Source: Hepsetus odoe | Lineage: Eukaryota > Chordata > Actinopteri > Characiformes > Hepsetidae | Length of the DNA: 64,000 nt | Reading direction: 5' to 3' | NCBI GenBank assembly: GCA_017165825.1 | Contig: CM029380.1 | Location: 25,175,456 to 25,239,455, forward strand | Part shown: positions 1 through 13,234 of the stretch, one piece after another | Layout: every line of letters begins with the position of its first letter | Position numbering within the stretch: position 1 is the first letter of the stretch | Program-made: the position numbers and the translations under genes | Notes under the pieces: generated by a model | What the model saw: only the letters and a program-made list of their open reading frames with translations | Databases searched by the model: none | What the model was told of the DNA's origin: nothing

Positions 1-155
1 CTCCTAGACACACACACACACAAACACACTTATACTCTCCTAGACACACACACACACACACTTATACTCTCCTAGAGACACACACACACACACACACTTA
101 TACTCTCCTAGAGAGAGAGACACACACCCTAAAACGGAAAACAAACTCCCAAAAC
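1..155. repeat. CA-rich microsatellite with CTTATACTCTCCTAGA spacers
   Basis: CA tracts of 6 to 12 units alternate with a short CTTATACTCTCCTAGA spacer, so the higher-order unit is about 30-35 bases. The array is cut by the left edge of the window. Bases 155-320 are unique-looking and I see nothing in them. Confidence 0.9.
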
Positions 156-359
156 GGGGTTCTAACACCGCGTGTTTGTTCTTGACTTGCTTTTTCCTTT
201 GCACGTGTGCTTATCGCGTCGTGTTCTTTATTAATTGAGTGAAGTGTGAGTGAGACGCTCGGAGTGTTTGTCTCTTCAGTCAACGGCCAACTCGGATCAT
301 CGGTCTGAACCGAGAGACCGGCAGTGACGTTCGGTAATAAAGGAGAGTCAGCTATACCG

Positions 360-1550
360 GAATCACTCCTGATTACCGAGCCTGATTCTGCCTCTGCGCC
401 CCACAGCGGTCCAGCTCCCCTAGAGCCCCGGCGGGGAACAGCGGTCCAGCTCCCCCTAGTGCCCCGGCGGGGAACAGCGGTCCAGCTCCCCCTAGAGCCC
501 CGGCGGCGACAGCCAGTCCAGCTCCCTGGTGCTGACTGAGAACGGCAGTCGGCTCCCCTCAGGCCCGGCGGGACAGCGGTCGGCTCCCCTGGAGCCCGGC
601 GAGCGAACAGCGGTCAGCTCCCCCTAGAGGCGGCGAACAGCGGTCGGCTCCCCCTAGTGCCCAGCCCGGGGCAGCGGTCCCGGCTCCCCTAGAGCCCGGC
701 GAGAGAACATAGCGATCCCGGCTCCCCCTAGTGCCCAGACAGCGGTCCCGACTCCCCCTAGAGCCGGCCCGAACAGCGGTCAGCTCCCCTAGAGCCCGGC
801 GAGGAACAGCGGTCAGCTCCTAGAGAGCCGAACAGCGGTCCGCTCCCTAGTGCCCGGCGGGAACAGCGGTCGGCTCCCCTAGAGCCCGGCCGGGAACAGC
901 GGTCCGGCTCACCTAGAGCGGCGAGGAACAGCGGTCAGCTCCCCTGAGGCGGCCCGAACAGCGATCGGCTCCCCTAGTGCCCAGAACAGTCGGCTCCCCT
1001 AGAGCCGGCCGGGAACAGTCGGCTCCCCTAGTGCCCGGCCCGAGAACAGCGGTCGGCTCCCCTGGTGCCCAGAACAGCGGTCCGGCTCCCCTAGAGCGGC
1101 CCGAGGAACAGCGGTCGGCTCCCCCTGAGTACTTGGCTGAGAACAGCGGTCCGGCTCCCCTAGTGCGGGAACAGCGGTCAGCTCCCCTAGTGCCCAGCGA
1201 GGGCCGTGGTCGGCTCCCCTAGTGCCCGGCGGGGAACAGTCCAGCTCCCTAGTGCCCAGCGAGAACAGCGGTCCGGCTCCCCCTAGTGCCCCGGGGGGAA
1301 CAGCGGTCCGGCTCCCCCTAGAGGCCCGGCGGGGAACAGCGGTCCGGCTCCCCTGAGTGCCCGGGAACAGCGATCCCGGCTCCCCTGGTGCGGTGGGGAA
1401 CAGCGGTCCGGCTCCCCTGGTGCCCCGGCCCGGGAACAGCCAGTCGGCTCCCCTAGTGCCCGAACAGCGGATCGGCTCCCTAGTGCGGTGAGAACAGCGG
1501 TCCGGCTCCCCTAGTGCTGGCGGGAACAGTCCCGGCTCTAGTGCCCCCTA
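360..1550. repeat. GC-rich minisatellite, unit about 33 bases
   Basis: A unit built around GAACAGCGGTC..GGCTCCCCTAG..GCCCGGCG repeats about 35 times with many small insertions and deletions. It is CpG-rich, unlike the AT-leaning DNA around it. Open frames across it (for example 324-539 and 977-1222) are repeat translations, not genes. Confidence 0.9.
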
Positions 1551-1611
1551 GGGCATTAAAACATGGCAACCCTTTACATTACCGTTAGGTTTACGTGTCT
1601 GTAAACACATG

Positions 1612-1660
1612 TCATCAAACACACACACACACACTAACACTAATAAACACACTAATACAT

Positions 1661-1705
<45 letters not shown>

Positions 1706-1727
1706 TGTAAACACACACTAACTCTGT

Positions 1728-1763
<36 letters not shown>

Positions 1764-1784
1764 CTGTAAACACACTAACTCTAT

Positions 1785-1826
<42 letters not shown>

Positions 1827-1845
1827 CTTGCCTGTAAACACATGT

Positions 1846-1883
<38 letters not shown>

Positions 1884-2015
1884 CACTGTAAACACACTAA
1901 CTCTGTCAAACACACACACACACACTAACACTGTAAACACACTAACTCTGTCAAACACACACACACACACACACACACTAACACTGTAAACACACTAACT
2001 CTGTCAAACACACAC
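1612..2015. repeat. (CA)n tracts separated by TGTAAACACACTAACTCTGTCAAA-like spacers
   Basis: Several CA tracts of 8 to 20 units are separated by a spacer with a TGTAAACACACTAAC core. This looks like the transition into the following 21-base satellite, whose unit shares that spacer. Confidence 0.9.
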
Positions 2016-5000
2016 ACACCATTAACTCTGTAAACACACACATTAACACTGTAAACACACACATTAACTCTGTAAACACACACATTAACACTTTAAACAC
2101 ACATTAACTCTGTAAACACACACATTAACACTGTAAACACACACATTAACTCATAAGCACACGTGCCACTGTAACCGCACGCATTAACTCTGTAAACACA
2201 CACATTAACACTGTAAACACACACATTAACACTGTAAACACACGTGCTCTGTAAACACGGTGTCTGCAAACACACACATTAACGCTACAAACGCACACGT
2301 GCTTGCGCAACCACGCGTGCTCTGTGAAACTACACATTAACACTGTAAACACACACATTAACGCCCAAACACACACATTAACACTGTAAACACACATTAA
2401 CTCTGTAAACACACATTAACACTTTAAACACACCATTAACTCTGTAAACACACCTGACACTGTAAACACGTGCTCTGTAAGCATACACATGTACTGTAAA
2501 CACACATTAACAACAAACACACACAGTAACTCTGTAAACACACACATTAACATAACCAAACACACATTAACTCTGTAAATACACACATTAACTTACTTTA
2601 AACACACATTAACACTGTAAACACACACATTAACTCTGTAAACACACACATTAACACTGTAAACACACGTTGTACTGTAAACACACACATTAACACTGTA
2701 AACCACACACTGAACACTGTAAACACACACATTAACACTGTAAACACACATTAACTCTGTAAACACACACATTAACTCTGTAAACACACACATTAACACT
2801 GTAAACACACACTGAACTGTAAAAACACACTGCTCTGTAAACACACACATTAACACTGTAAACACACACATTAACACTTTAAACACACAATGACACTGTA
2901 AACACACACATTAACACTTTAAACACACAATGACACTGTAAAACACACATTAACACTGTAAACACACACACTGACACTGTAAACACACACAGTAACTCCT
3001 GTGAAACACACACATTAACACTGTAAACACACACTGACTGTAAGCACACACATTAACACTGTGGCACACGTGCTCTGTAAACACATTAACTCTGTAAACA
3101 CACACATTAACACTGACACAATGACATATAAACACGCATTAACTCTAGCAAGCTTACACATTAACTCTGTAAACACACACACATTAACCTGTAAAACACA
3201 CACGTGCTCTGTAAACACACACATTAACTCTGTAAACACACACTGACACTGTAAACACACACAGTAACTCTGTAAACACACACATTAACACTGTAAACAC
3301 ACACTGACACTGTAAGCCACGCACATTATCTGTAAACACACACATTAACACTTTAAACACACACTGACACTGTAAACACACACAGTAACTCTGTAAACAC
3401 ACACATTAACACTGTAAACACACAATGACACTGTAAACACACACATTAACACTGTAAACACACACATTAACACTGTAAACACACACATTAACTCTGTAAA
3501 CACACATTAACACTAACACACAATGACACTGTAATACACACATTAACAGTGTAAACACACATTAACACTGTAAACACACACATGAACAGTGTAAACACAC
3601 ACATTAACACTGTAAACACACATTAACTCTGTATTACATAACACTTTAAACACACACACATTAACAGTGTAAACACACACATTAACTCTGTAAACACACA
3701 TTAACACTGTAAACACACACATTAACTCTGTAAACACACACATTAACACTTTAAACACACATTAACACTGTAAACACACACATTAACAGTGTAAACACAC
3801 CCCCATTAACTCTGTAAACACACACATGTAACTTTGTAAACATACACACATTAACACTTTAAACACACAATGACACTGTAAACACACACATTAACACTAA
3901 ACACACACATTAACACTGTAAACACACACATTAACAGTGTAAACACACACATTAACTCTAAACACACACATTAACACTGTAAACACACACATTAACACTG
4001 TAAACACACACATTAACTCTGTAAACACACACATTAACACTGTAAACACACACATTAACACTGTAAACACACACATGAACACTGTAAACACACATTAACA
4101 CTGTAAACACACATTAACACTGTAAACACACACATTAACTCTGTAAACACATTAACATTTTTAAACACACATTAACTCTGTAAACACACGTTAACACTGT
4201 AAACACACACGTGCTCTGTGAAACACACACAAACTTGTAAACACACACGTGTATATAACACACACATTAACACTCAAACACACATTAACTGTATAACACA
4301 CATTAACACTAAACACACACATTAACTGTATAACACATACATTAACACTGTAAACACACACAAACTCTGTAGCGCACACACATTAACTCTGTAAACACAC
4401 ACATTAACAACGACACACACATTAACACTGTAAACACACACATTAACTCTGTAAACACACACATTAACTCTGTAAACACACACTGACACTGTAAACACAC
4501 ACAGTAACTCTGTAAACACACACATTAACATAATAAACACACACTGACACTGTAAACACAGTAACTCTGTAAACCTGCATTAACACTTTAAACCTACACT
4601 GACACTGTAAACACACACAGTAACTCATAAACACACATTAACACTGTAAACACACAATGACACAAACACACACACATTAACACTCAATAACACACACGTA
4701 ACACTGTAAGCACACGTTAACTCTGTAAACACACACAATTAACACTGTAAACACACAATGACACTGTAAACACACACATTAACACTGTAAACACACATTA
4801 ACACTGTAAACACACACATTAACTCTGTAAACACACACATTAACACTGTAAACACACACATTAACTCTGTAAACACACACATTAACACTTTAAACACACA
4901 CGTGTGGTGCTTAAACACACTGATGGCACTCTGTAAACACACACATTAACACTGTAAACACGCACGTGCTCTGTAAACACACACATTAACGCGCAAACAC

Positions 5001-5965
5001 ACAATAACACTGACACACATTAACAGTGTAAACACACACATATAACTCTGTAAACACACACATTAACACTGTAACACACAATAACACTTTAAACACACAA
5101 TGACACTAACACACAATTACACTAACACACAATAACACCTTAAACACACATTAACGGTGCAAACACACACAGTAACTCTGTAAACACACACGTGCTTACA
5201 CATAAACCTACACATTAACACTGTAAACACACACATTAACTCTGTAAACACACACTTTGACACTGTAAACACACATTAACACTGTAAACACACACATTGA
5301 CAGTGTAAACACACATTAACACTGTAAACACACACATTAACTCTGTAAACACACACATTAACATTTTAAACACACACATTAACTCTGTAAACACACATTA
5401 ACACTGTAAACACACACATTAGCTCTGTAAACACACACAAACTTTGTAAACACACACATTAACTGTATAACACACACATTAACACTGTAAACACACACGT
5501 GCTTGTATAACACACACATTAACACTAAACACACGTAACTGTATAACACATGCATTAACACTGTAAACCACACCAAACTCTGTAGCACACACACGATGTC
5601 TGTAAACGCACATTAACCTGTAAACACACATGAACGGTGTAAACGCACATTAACACTGTAAACGCACGTGCCTGTAAGCACACGCGTTGGTGTGAAGCAC
5701 ATTAACACTGTAAACACACACACATGAACAGTGTAAACACACACATTAACACTGTAAACACACATTAACACTGTAAACACACACATTAACTCTGTAAACA
5801 CACACATTAACACTGTAAACACACACATTAACTGTATAACACACACATTAACACTAAACACACACATTAACTGTATAACACATACATTAACACTGTAAAC
5901 ACACACAAACTCTGTAACGCACACACATTAACTCTGTAAAGCACACACATTAACACAAATTAACT
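2015..5965. repeat. 4-kb minisatellite, ~21-base unit with TGTAAACA core
   Basis: The unit is approximately CTGTAAACACACACATTAAC, with the variable dinucleotides AC/CT just before TGTAAACA. It is repeated on the order of 150-190 times (estimated from length, not counted). Some units are truncated or carry CACACGTGCTCTG instead of ACATTAAC. Many - strand open frames (MCVFTVLMCVYSVNVCV-like) are translations of the repeat. It lies 0.8 to 4.8 kb upstream of the alkaline phosphatase start. Confidence 0.93.
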
Positions 5966-5977
5966 GTTAAATACAGT

Positions 5978-5979
5978 GG

Positions 5980-6013
<34 letters not shown>
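5978..6013. repeat. (CA)n microsatellite
   Basis: An uninterrupted CA tract of about 18 units follows directly after the satellite. Confidence 0.95.
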
Positions 6014-6022
<9 letters not shown>

Positions 6023-6029
6023 TCTCACA

Positions 6030-6262
6030 CAAGATCAGATACACAGGACACAACTTATGCACATTGAACTAGCATGTGAAGTGTGTTTTGGTTTGATTAA
6101 TTTGTTTGTTTGTTTGTTTGTTTATGTTGTGAATCATTGTCTGCACCATATGTTGTTTTGTCTGCACTTGTTTAGTCTCATGTTCTTTGTGTGTCATGCG
6201 TAGCACGATGGAGGAACGCTGTGTACTGTGTATGTGGCTGAAATGACAATAAAGTCTATTTA
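6030..6262 (+). repeat. Non-LTR retrotransposon 3' tail (fish LINE/SINE type)
   Basis: The segment ends in GGAGGAACGCTGTGT..TGGCTGAAATGACAATAAAG. From memory, this resembles the 3' tail of a common fish non-LTR element. No coding part remains. The internal AATAAA belongs to the element and is not evidence for a gene end here. Bases 6262-6650 hold nothing I can name. Confidence 0.55.
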
Positions 6263-6693
6263 ACTGGATGTGTGAAATTTATGTGTGTTTATTTATTATT
6301 TGTTTATTTGGGGTACATTCCCTTTTTGGGCAAGTAACATAAAATCCAGCTGATGTTTACATTTAGTTAAACTTTCATGACAACTGAACCAATGAATCAG
6401 CTCCATAGAAACGTTGATTTAACCTTCACTGAGAGTGAAGACAGTTTTTGTCATGTAAAGTGTAATCTGGGAGATATGAGCTTGTGTAATGAATGATTTT
6501 TAGATCGGTTAGTTATTAGTTTTGGAACACTCTTGGGATTTTGTGTCCAGGTTGATGAAAGGTGTCTCCTGCGGGGACGTTGGCTGGCATGAAGTGCTTC
6601 CTGCAATGTAAGCAGGTTCTCTCTGTGATGAGCGTGAGATTATGAGCTCTAGATCATAAATGCAGTGTGTCCTTCCCGAGGACATATGGGGAA

Positions 6694-6717
6694 CTTCAGA
6701 TGACCTTTGATCTGAAG
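6694..6717. promoter_or_regulatory. Candidate HNF4/TCF composite site upstream of alkaline phosphatase
   Basis: Positions 6701-6713 read TGACCTTTGATCT, which on the - strand is AGATCAAAGGTCA. This is a direct repeat with one-base spacing (DR1), the class bound by HNF4 and PPAR/RXR. It overlaps AGATCAAAG, a match to the TCF/LEF consensus. The motif sits inside a perfect 8-base inverted repeat (CTTCAGAT 6694-6701, ATCTGAAG 6710-6717). It lies 10 bases from the TATA-like box, which fits an intestinal promoter. Binding is inferred. Confidence 0.45.
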
Positions 6718-6723
6718 CTTGGC

Positions 6724-6729
6724 TATAAA
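6724..6729 (+). promoter_or_regulatory. TATA box candidate of alpi
   Basis: TATAAA lies 40 bases before the predicted start codon. If it is used, transcription would begin near 6755 and the 5' leader would be only about 15 bases. A longer leader from another start cannot be excluded. Confidence 0.45.
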
Positions 6730-6768
6730 CAGGTGTGCGTCGGGGTTACCTGTTCAGGTATCCACACC

Positions 6769-6856
6769 ATGGCTGCACAAACCTCCCTGAGAAATGGACT
6801 ATTGGTTTTGTTTTTTATTAATGCATTCATTAACACCTGTTCCTCCGGCACCCCAG
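6769..6856 (+). CDS. alpi: alpi exon 1: signal peptide
   Basis: Residues 1-29 plus one base: start codon in CACCATGG, then a hydrophobic LLVLFFINAF core. The donor CAG|GTGAGT is strong (phase 1). Confidence 0.9.
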
Positions 6857-9800
6857 GTGAGTCTACTTTTTGTAGAAGTTCAGTGTTTGCAGTTCTTTAA
6901 CTGAGATAATAATGTTTAATTAAACCTTTTAAACTTTGATAGTCTATATCACTCAGCTATAACATCTATCCAACATGATAATTTTTCCATAAATAAGAAC
7001 TATTGAAAGGAATAATTCAGTATCTACTATAAACTATTCAGTGTACAGTGTCCAAGATGAATTATTTAGTAGTTAATATTCAGTAAACATGAGTGATATT
7101 TTGTATCCAGTCTGAATCACTCACATTGCACTATGAACAATTCAGTATCCACTATGAATCATTTTTCTGCCATTTATTTATTTGGTTTATTTGGTATCAA
7201 TGATTAATTATTCTGTCGACCTGAATTCTTTAAAATCTGCCACAAATTGTTTAGTATCCAGTATGTATTACTGACTATCTACGGTTTATTCAGCATCCAC
7301 TATGAATTATTTACAATCTGATAAAAGTTATTTTATCTCTAAAGTGTTCAGTAAACATGAATGATTCAGTATGAATTATTCAATATCTAATTCACATTAT
7401 TTGTCGTGCACTACGAATGGTTTTGTTTCCACCGTGAATTATTTAAAATATACTAATGATTGTTTAGTGTCCAGTATGTATTATTGAGTACTACTACACA
7501 TAATTCGTTATCCACTCAAATTTGTTCAGGATCCACCATGAATAATTAAAAATATACCATGAATCATAATATTCCTTATGAATCATTCAGTATCTACTAT
7601 GAATTATTCAGTATCCATTCTGAATTATTCAGTTTCTACTATGAATAATGGTTTAGTATCTTGTACGTTTGATTCAGTTTTCACTTTAAAGTTTGATGTA
7701 TCCACTATGAATTATTCAGTATCTATTATTATTAATCTCTGTAAAGTTCCATCTACAGGCCGCTGAAGTTTGAAGTCTGAAGTGGGTGATTATCAGTAAC
7801 GGATGGTGTGATGATCGGGTGTTTGAGTAAAGCCCTGTTTTTGTCGTTTAGTTGAAGAACAGAACCCGCTGTTCTGGAATGTGAAAGGAAAGGAGGCTCT
7901 GATCACGGCTCTGTCCTTAAAGCCCAACGTCCACCTCGCCAAAAACCTCATCCTCTTCCTGGGAGACGGTGAGTCTCAGAGGAAACCATCACCTGTTTAC
8001 CAGCCTCTCTTTAAACTTTGAGTCCAGGAGATTCAAGAATTATCAGCATTCACTGTCCCACCTTACCTGTCCCACTCACTTCAGCACTGTACCTCTTACT
8101 GGTCCCACTCATGCTTACACTATCCCACCTCATTGTCCCACTAACATTTACACTGTTCCACTTACCTGTCCCACTCACTTTTACCTGGTCCCATTTCTCT
8201 GGTTAACATTTAGCTCTTGATGGTCTTTTCTGGGGTAATTTGATCCTGTTGTGCTGCTTCAGCTCCTGGACAGAATAACAGTCCGACTTTCTACACAGAA
8301 TGAACCCACTGCACAGTTTAAGGTGGAACCAAAAATCGAATAAAATAAAGCTAATTTCAAATGGAGTATCTAGATCCTAGTTGCACACAGACACACACAC
8401 ACACACACACACACTGTTCTGTTATTAGTTTTACATGACTAGATTAGACTTACAGAACAAAGCCTATACACATTTATCAGACATGTGCAAAGAACGTGTG
8501 AGTGTGTGTATGTGAGTGAGTGTGTGTGTGTGTGTGTGTCTGTGAGAGAGGGAGAGACAGAGGGGGCAGAGCTACTCACTCTACCTCACAGTAAGAAGGT
8601 CCTGGGTTCGATTCCCAGGTGGGACGGTCTAGGTCCTTTCTGTGTGGAGTGGACATGTTGTCCCCCTGACTGTGTGTGTTTCATCCAGGAGCTCCAGTTT
8701 CCTAACACCATCCATAGACCTGGTGGAGATGATGAATTGTCCCCTAGGTGTGTAAGTGTGTTTTGTCTCTGTATCTGTCCTCTGGACTGGTGACCTGTCC
8801 AGGGTGTCCCAACCTTCCATTCTGTGAGAGCTGGTACAGACTGCAGCACCCTAATCAGAAAATGAGTGAGCGAGCGAGTGAAAGTGCTTCACTGGGTACT
8901 TCTCCGTCCCATCTGCTTTATGGTTTTGATTAGAGTTTTACTGGCAGGAACACTTGGACTTTATCTGCACAGATATGGATTTTATTTAGTCATCATCTTG
9001 TGGAGCTGATCTGGACCTCGTTTGAAAGGTCTGAAGGTGTGTGGAGCCACTTTATCTGATAATTAGGCCATTACTTTTACATCACTTCTTTAAATCCTTA
9101 AATAATCTTATCTCGGTGTTAAACGGCTCTGTCGCAGGCAGTAAAAAGGATCTTTATGGCTGACTGTTTTGTAACTGTGTTTCTCAGGAATGGGCATCAG
9201 CACCGTGACGGCCACCCGCATCCTGAAAGGACAGCTGGCAGGACGAAACGGCGAGGAGACCGTCCTGACCATGGACACTTTCCCACATCTGGCTTTATCC
9301 AAGGTGCTTTATCTTCATATAAAATGCTCATAAACAGACTTATTATTTTATTACAACTCCTATTTATTTTTAAACACATGTACAAAAATAGACACGTTTG
9401 ACTGCATTAAATCTCTTGATCCTAATCCCAGATTTAACCCATAATGTTTATCGAATCATAATCCTTATTCTAACCTTAACCAAAAACTTCACACATCAAA
9501 TCCTAACCCTTACCTTAATCCATCATTTACATAAAATACTAATCCTAAACTCTAAGATCTACCCTAACTTCAGTCTAATCCTAAATGGCACCTTTACTTA
9601 AACCATACATGTAATCCTAATCTTAAACACAACCTTCACTAAAAACTGAAGTCTGCTTATAACCATGCTTCATAATTTAACTATAATCCTAATTCTGACT
9701 GACCCCCAAATCAAATCCTAATCTTAATTATCTTAAACTGAAGTTGAAATCTACAACTAACATTCCCCCAATGTTAAAATATACATTCAATCTAATCCCA

Positions 9801-12800
9801 CTCCTAACCTTAATCCATCATTTAAATCTAATCCCTCATTTGAACCTAAATCCATAAAATAAAATTTATTCCATGATTTACAATCTTAATCCTAATTCTA
9901 AGCATTTAATAATTCACTGATTTTAAGCAGCAACTTTACAAACAAAGAATCCAAATAAAATCTGTGGGGGAACAAAGAAGTTCAAGCCTTTATCTTTCAT
10001 TTTAATTTTAAGTTGAACGTGTGTTTTTTTGTCCACAGGATGTGAACACTCCTCAATGAACCTTATTGTAATTGATTCGGTTCACAGAATTCCAGATCAA
10101 ATCATCTTTTTTAACATTAACACAAGTGATGTTTTTAGGGCTCAATTTTTTGTGCTAACAGACGGAGAGTAAGCCCCCCGGACGCTGCCGATCGCACTCC
10201 GGTGTGTAAAAGTTGAAGGTGTCGGGTTAAAGGATAGAACAGTTACAGGGTTTTAACAGCAACTGCTCTTTAAAGCTTCACGCCGAGCAGAACTCCATCC
10301 TCCCTGAAGGCCTCAAACACCGAATGAAAAGTGCAAAAGACTCTTCTTTCAGTCTGTCTGCGTAAACGATAAAGTTCTGAGGGCTGGCGGTCAGGAACAT
10401 GTGCACCCACATTTGATCTTCACTGGGTGTTTCCTTTATTTTGTCCCCTGCAGACCTACAATGTGGACCAGCAGATGCCGGACAGCGCCGGGACAGCGAC
10501 TGCGTATCTGTGCGGTGTGAAGGCGAACTACGGCACTCTGGGCCTCAGTGCGGCCGCCCCGCGAGCTCAGTGCAGCACCCAAAAGGGCAACGAGGTCTAT
10601 TCGGTCCTGCACCGGGCCAAGGCGGCAGGTAGAGCGCCACCATGTGGAGTAATTCTACTGAAACTGTGCTCAGAGGCAGGAGAACGTGAAGTTATAGTGA
10701 TTATTAGTCATTGTGAACACAGACCACAACCAAACACATCCTCTGTATTTAACACACACACACACACACTGTCCAGCACCCATGGAGCAGTGATGGGGAC
10801 GGTACCTTTATTAAGGGACCCTCAGGGTAACCTACTGGTGCAAGATTCAAGCCCATGACCTCCCAATCCTGGGGCTTCATCCCTAAACACTGGGCCACTG
10901 ATGTCCCAAAACAGGCTGAAACTGAGATTAGGGGTTCTCCTGCCACTTCTTTATCTAGAACACAAGTTTAATAGAGGTCCACAACTGGAAACCTTTCTGC
11001 TTCTGGATTCTGTCACTTGTTAAATTACACTGGGTATATAATATAATCAGTCAACTACCTGCATCCAGGACTGGGAGCTGAAATGTATTGTTAAAAACTG
11101 ATGTTTGGAAAAGCTTTTAGAACTGGGTCACTTTGTAAGAGAAAATAAACATTAGTTTTAGTTAACATTATTTTTTAGAAAATTAGTAATCCATGCTAAT
11201 ATAAATTTAAAAAAAGTGAAAGTGACAACCTTTGTCACTGTGAGGTCACAGCAGACAGTGAACCACAATGAAATCAGACCTCTGCCTTTAACCCATGCAC
11301 TGAAACACCGTGCAGCAGTGAGCAGCTATTGAAAACGCCCGGGGAGCAGTGACAGGGACGGTACCTTGCTCAAGGGTACCCTCGATTCCCTCACCCCTAT
11401 TGGTGAGGGAATCAAACCCACAATCTTCCAATGCAAGGGCAACTCCCTAACCACTAGACCACCGCTGCCCCTAACACTGTATCTTAATGTAAATGTATGA
11501 TAATGTGGTTGTAAACTTGGTAGAATATGACAGTTTAGTAGTGTAATTGTAATGTATATTTGTTAATATATGGCAATATATGTTAGCAGTGTAAAAGGGG
11601 CAGTGGTGGCCTAGTGGTTAGGGCGTTGGCCTCATGATGGGAGGATCGGGGGTTCGAACCCCTTCCCAATAGGTTGCCCTGAGGTACCCTTGAGCAAGGT
11701 ACCGTCCCCGTCCCGCTCCTCCCTGCGATGGGCTGGCAACCTGTCCAGGGTGCGTCCCCCGTCCTCGCCCTGTGTGTGCTGGGTTGTACACCAGCACTCC
11801 CCCGCGACCCCGTTTGGGACAAGCGGCAGATAATGGATGGATGGATGATAAAATGACAGCATGTAGTTAGTGATATTCTTGTTAAAATGATTCTTTTCTT
11901 CTCCAGGGAAGTCGGTGGGCATTGTGACCACCACCAGAGTCCAGCACGCCTCTCCTGGAGGAAACTACGCCCACACTTCCGATCGGGACTGGTACAGCGA
12001 CGCTAGACTTCCGGCCGACGCCGTGACCGGAGGCTGCAAAGACATCGCCTACCAGCTTGTCCACAACACAGACATTAACGTAAGATGCCCCATCACCACT
12101 AGTGCAGGAGCTGACAGGAGTCTGAGAGAAGCCCTGTAAATGAGCATGGAGGTGTTCACTGATCTGTAGACTTGTTCATGTGGTTTCTGACACTGTATGA
12201 CTGTTGACCGTAAGCAGGAACCCAATCGCTTAAAAGCTCGGGTTTGAGGTGGAACGTTACTGTTATTACACAGAAGGACGTGTTCTGAAAATGAACTGCT
12301 GTCTGGACTGGTGTTGTAGGTCATTTTGGGGGGAGGGAGGCAGTACATGCTTCCTAAAGGGACTCCTGACCCGGAGTATCCATCGAACACTGGAGAACGT
12401 CTGGACAACACCAACCTCATCGACGTGTGGCTCAAGAACAGAACCGTGAGCTCCTTATTTTGGTCCATTTTCATCAAACAAAAGGCTCAGAGTTTTCTGC
12501 TCCCTGTTTTAAGCCGCTGTCGGCTCACTTTTATTTGTTCTTCTGTCCTGAATGGCACCTTATTACGATTCATTTTAATTGCTTTTAATCTCATGTTTCA
12601 AATCCTTCTTTTAGAACTATTATTGGCGGGACTTTTTTCTTTCAAAAACTTTTTCTTTTAATTCATAGCAATATAGCTAATGTACATAGTAATGTATTCT
12701 AATAGAACACTATTAGAATATAAATGGTAATGTTTGATAATGTGATTGTTAATTTGCTGGGTAAAATATGGTCATCTAACAGTGTAATTGGTAATAAATG

Positions 12801-13184
12801 GTAATATAACACAATGATTGGTAATATATTTGGTCATCTAATAATTAGTAATGAAACAATGTGAATAGTAATGAATGTTCAGACTATGGTTCTGATCCGG
12901 ATTCTTAAAAAAGGGCGTGGCATCATTACACCTCTCTTTTTCTAGAAAGCAAAATACGTGTGGAATAAAGCTCAGCTGGGCGCTGTGGACGAGAAGGACA
13001 CAGACTACCTGATGGGTAAATCTGTCCCCAACTAAACCCCTGCTCACTGGGAGACTGTTCCGCAGATACACAGAGGAATATACACATTTCATTCATTCAT
13101 TCATTCATTCATTCATTCATTTCTTGATATGCTTTTCCCTTTTTGTTAATTGTTCATTTGTTTCTTTGTTTATATTCATAAATG

Positions 13185-13234
<50 letters not shown>

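Noticed and set aside
2015..5965. Regular ~21-base repeats that look CRISPR-like
   Set aside because: There are no unique spacers; the whole unit repeats. No cas-like genes, and the context is a vertebrate genome.
9415..9905. Interstitial telomere repeat in alpi intron 3
   Set aside because: There is no run of exact TTAGGG/CCCTAA units, only a degenerate CCTAA-rich pattern; an ancient telomeric origin cannot be shown.
11596..11665. Possible functional tRNA gene with good A and B boxes
   Set aside because: It is the head of a SINE: the body and tail of the element follow directly, and the cloverleaf does not close cleanly by eye.
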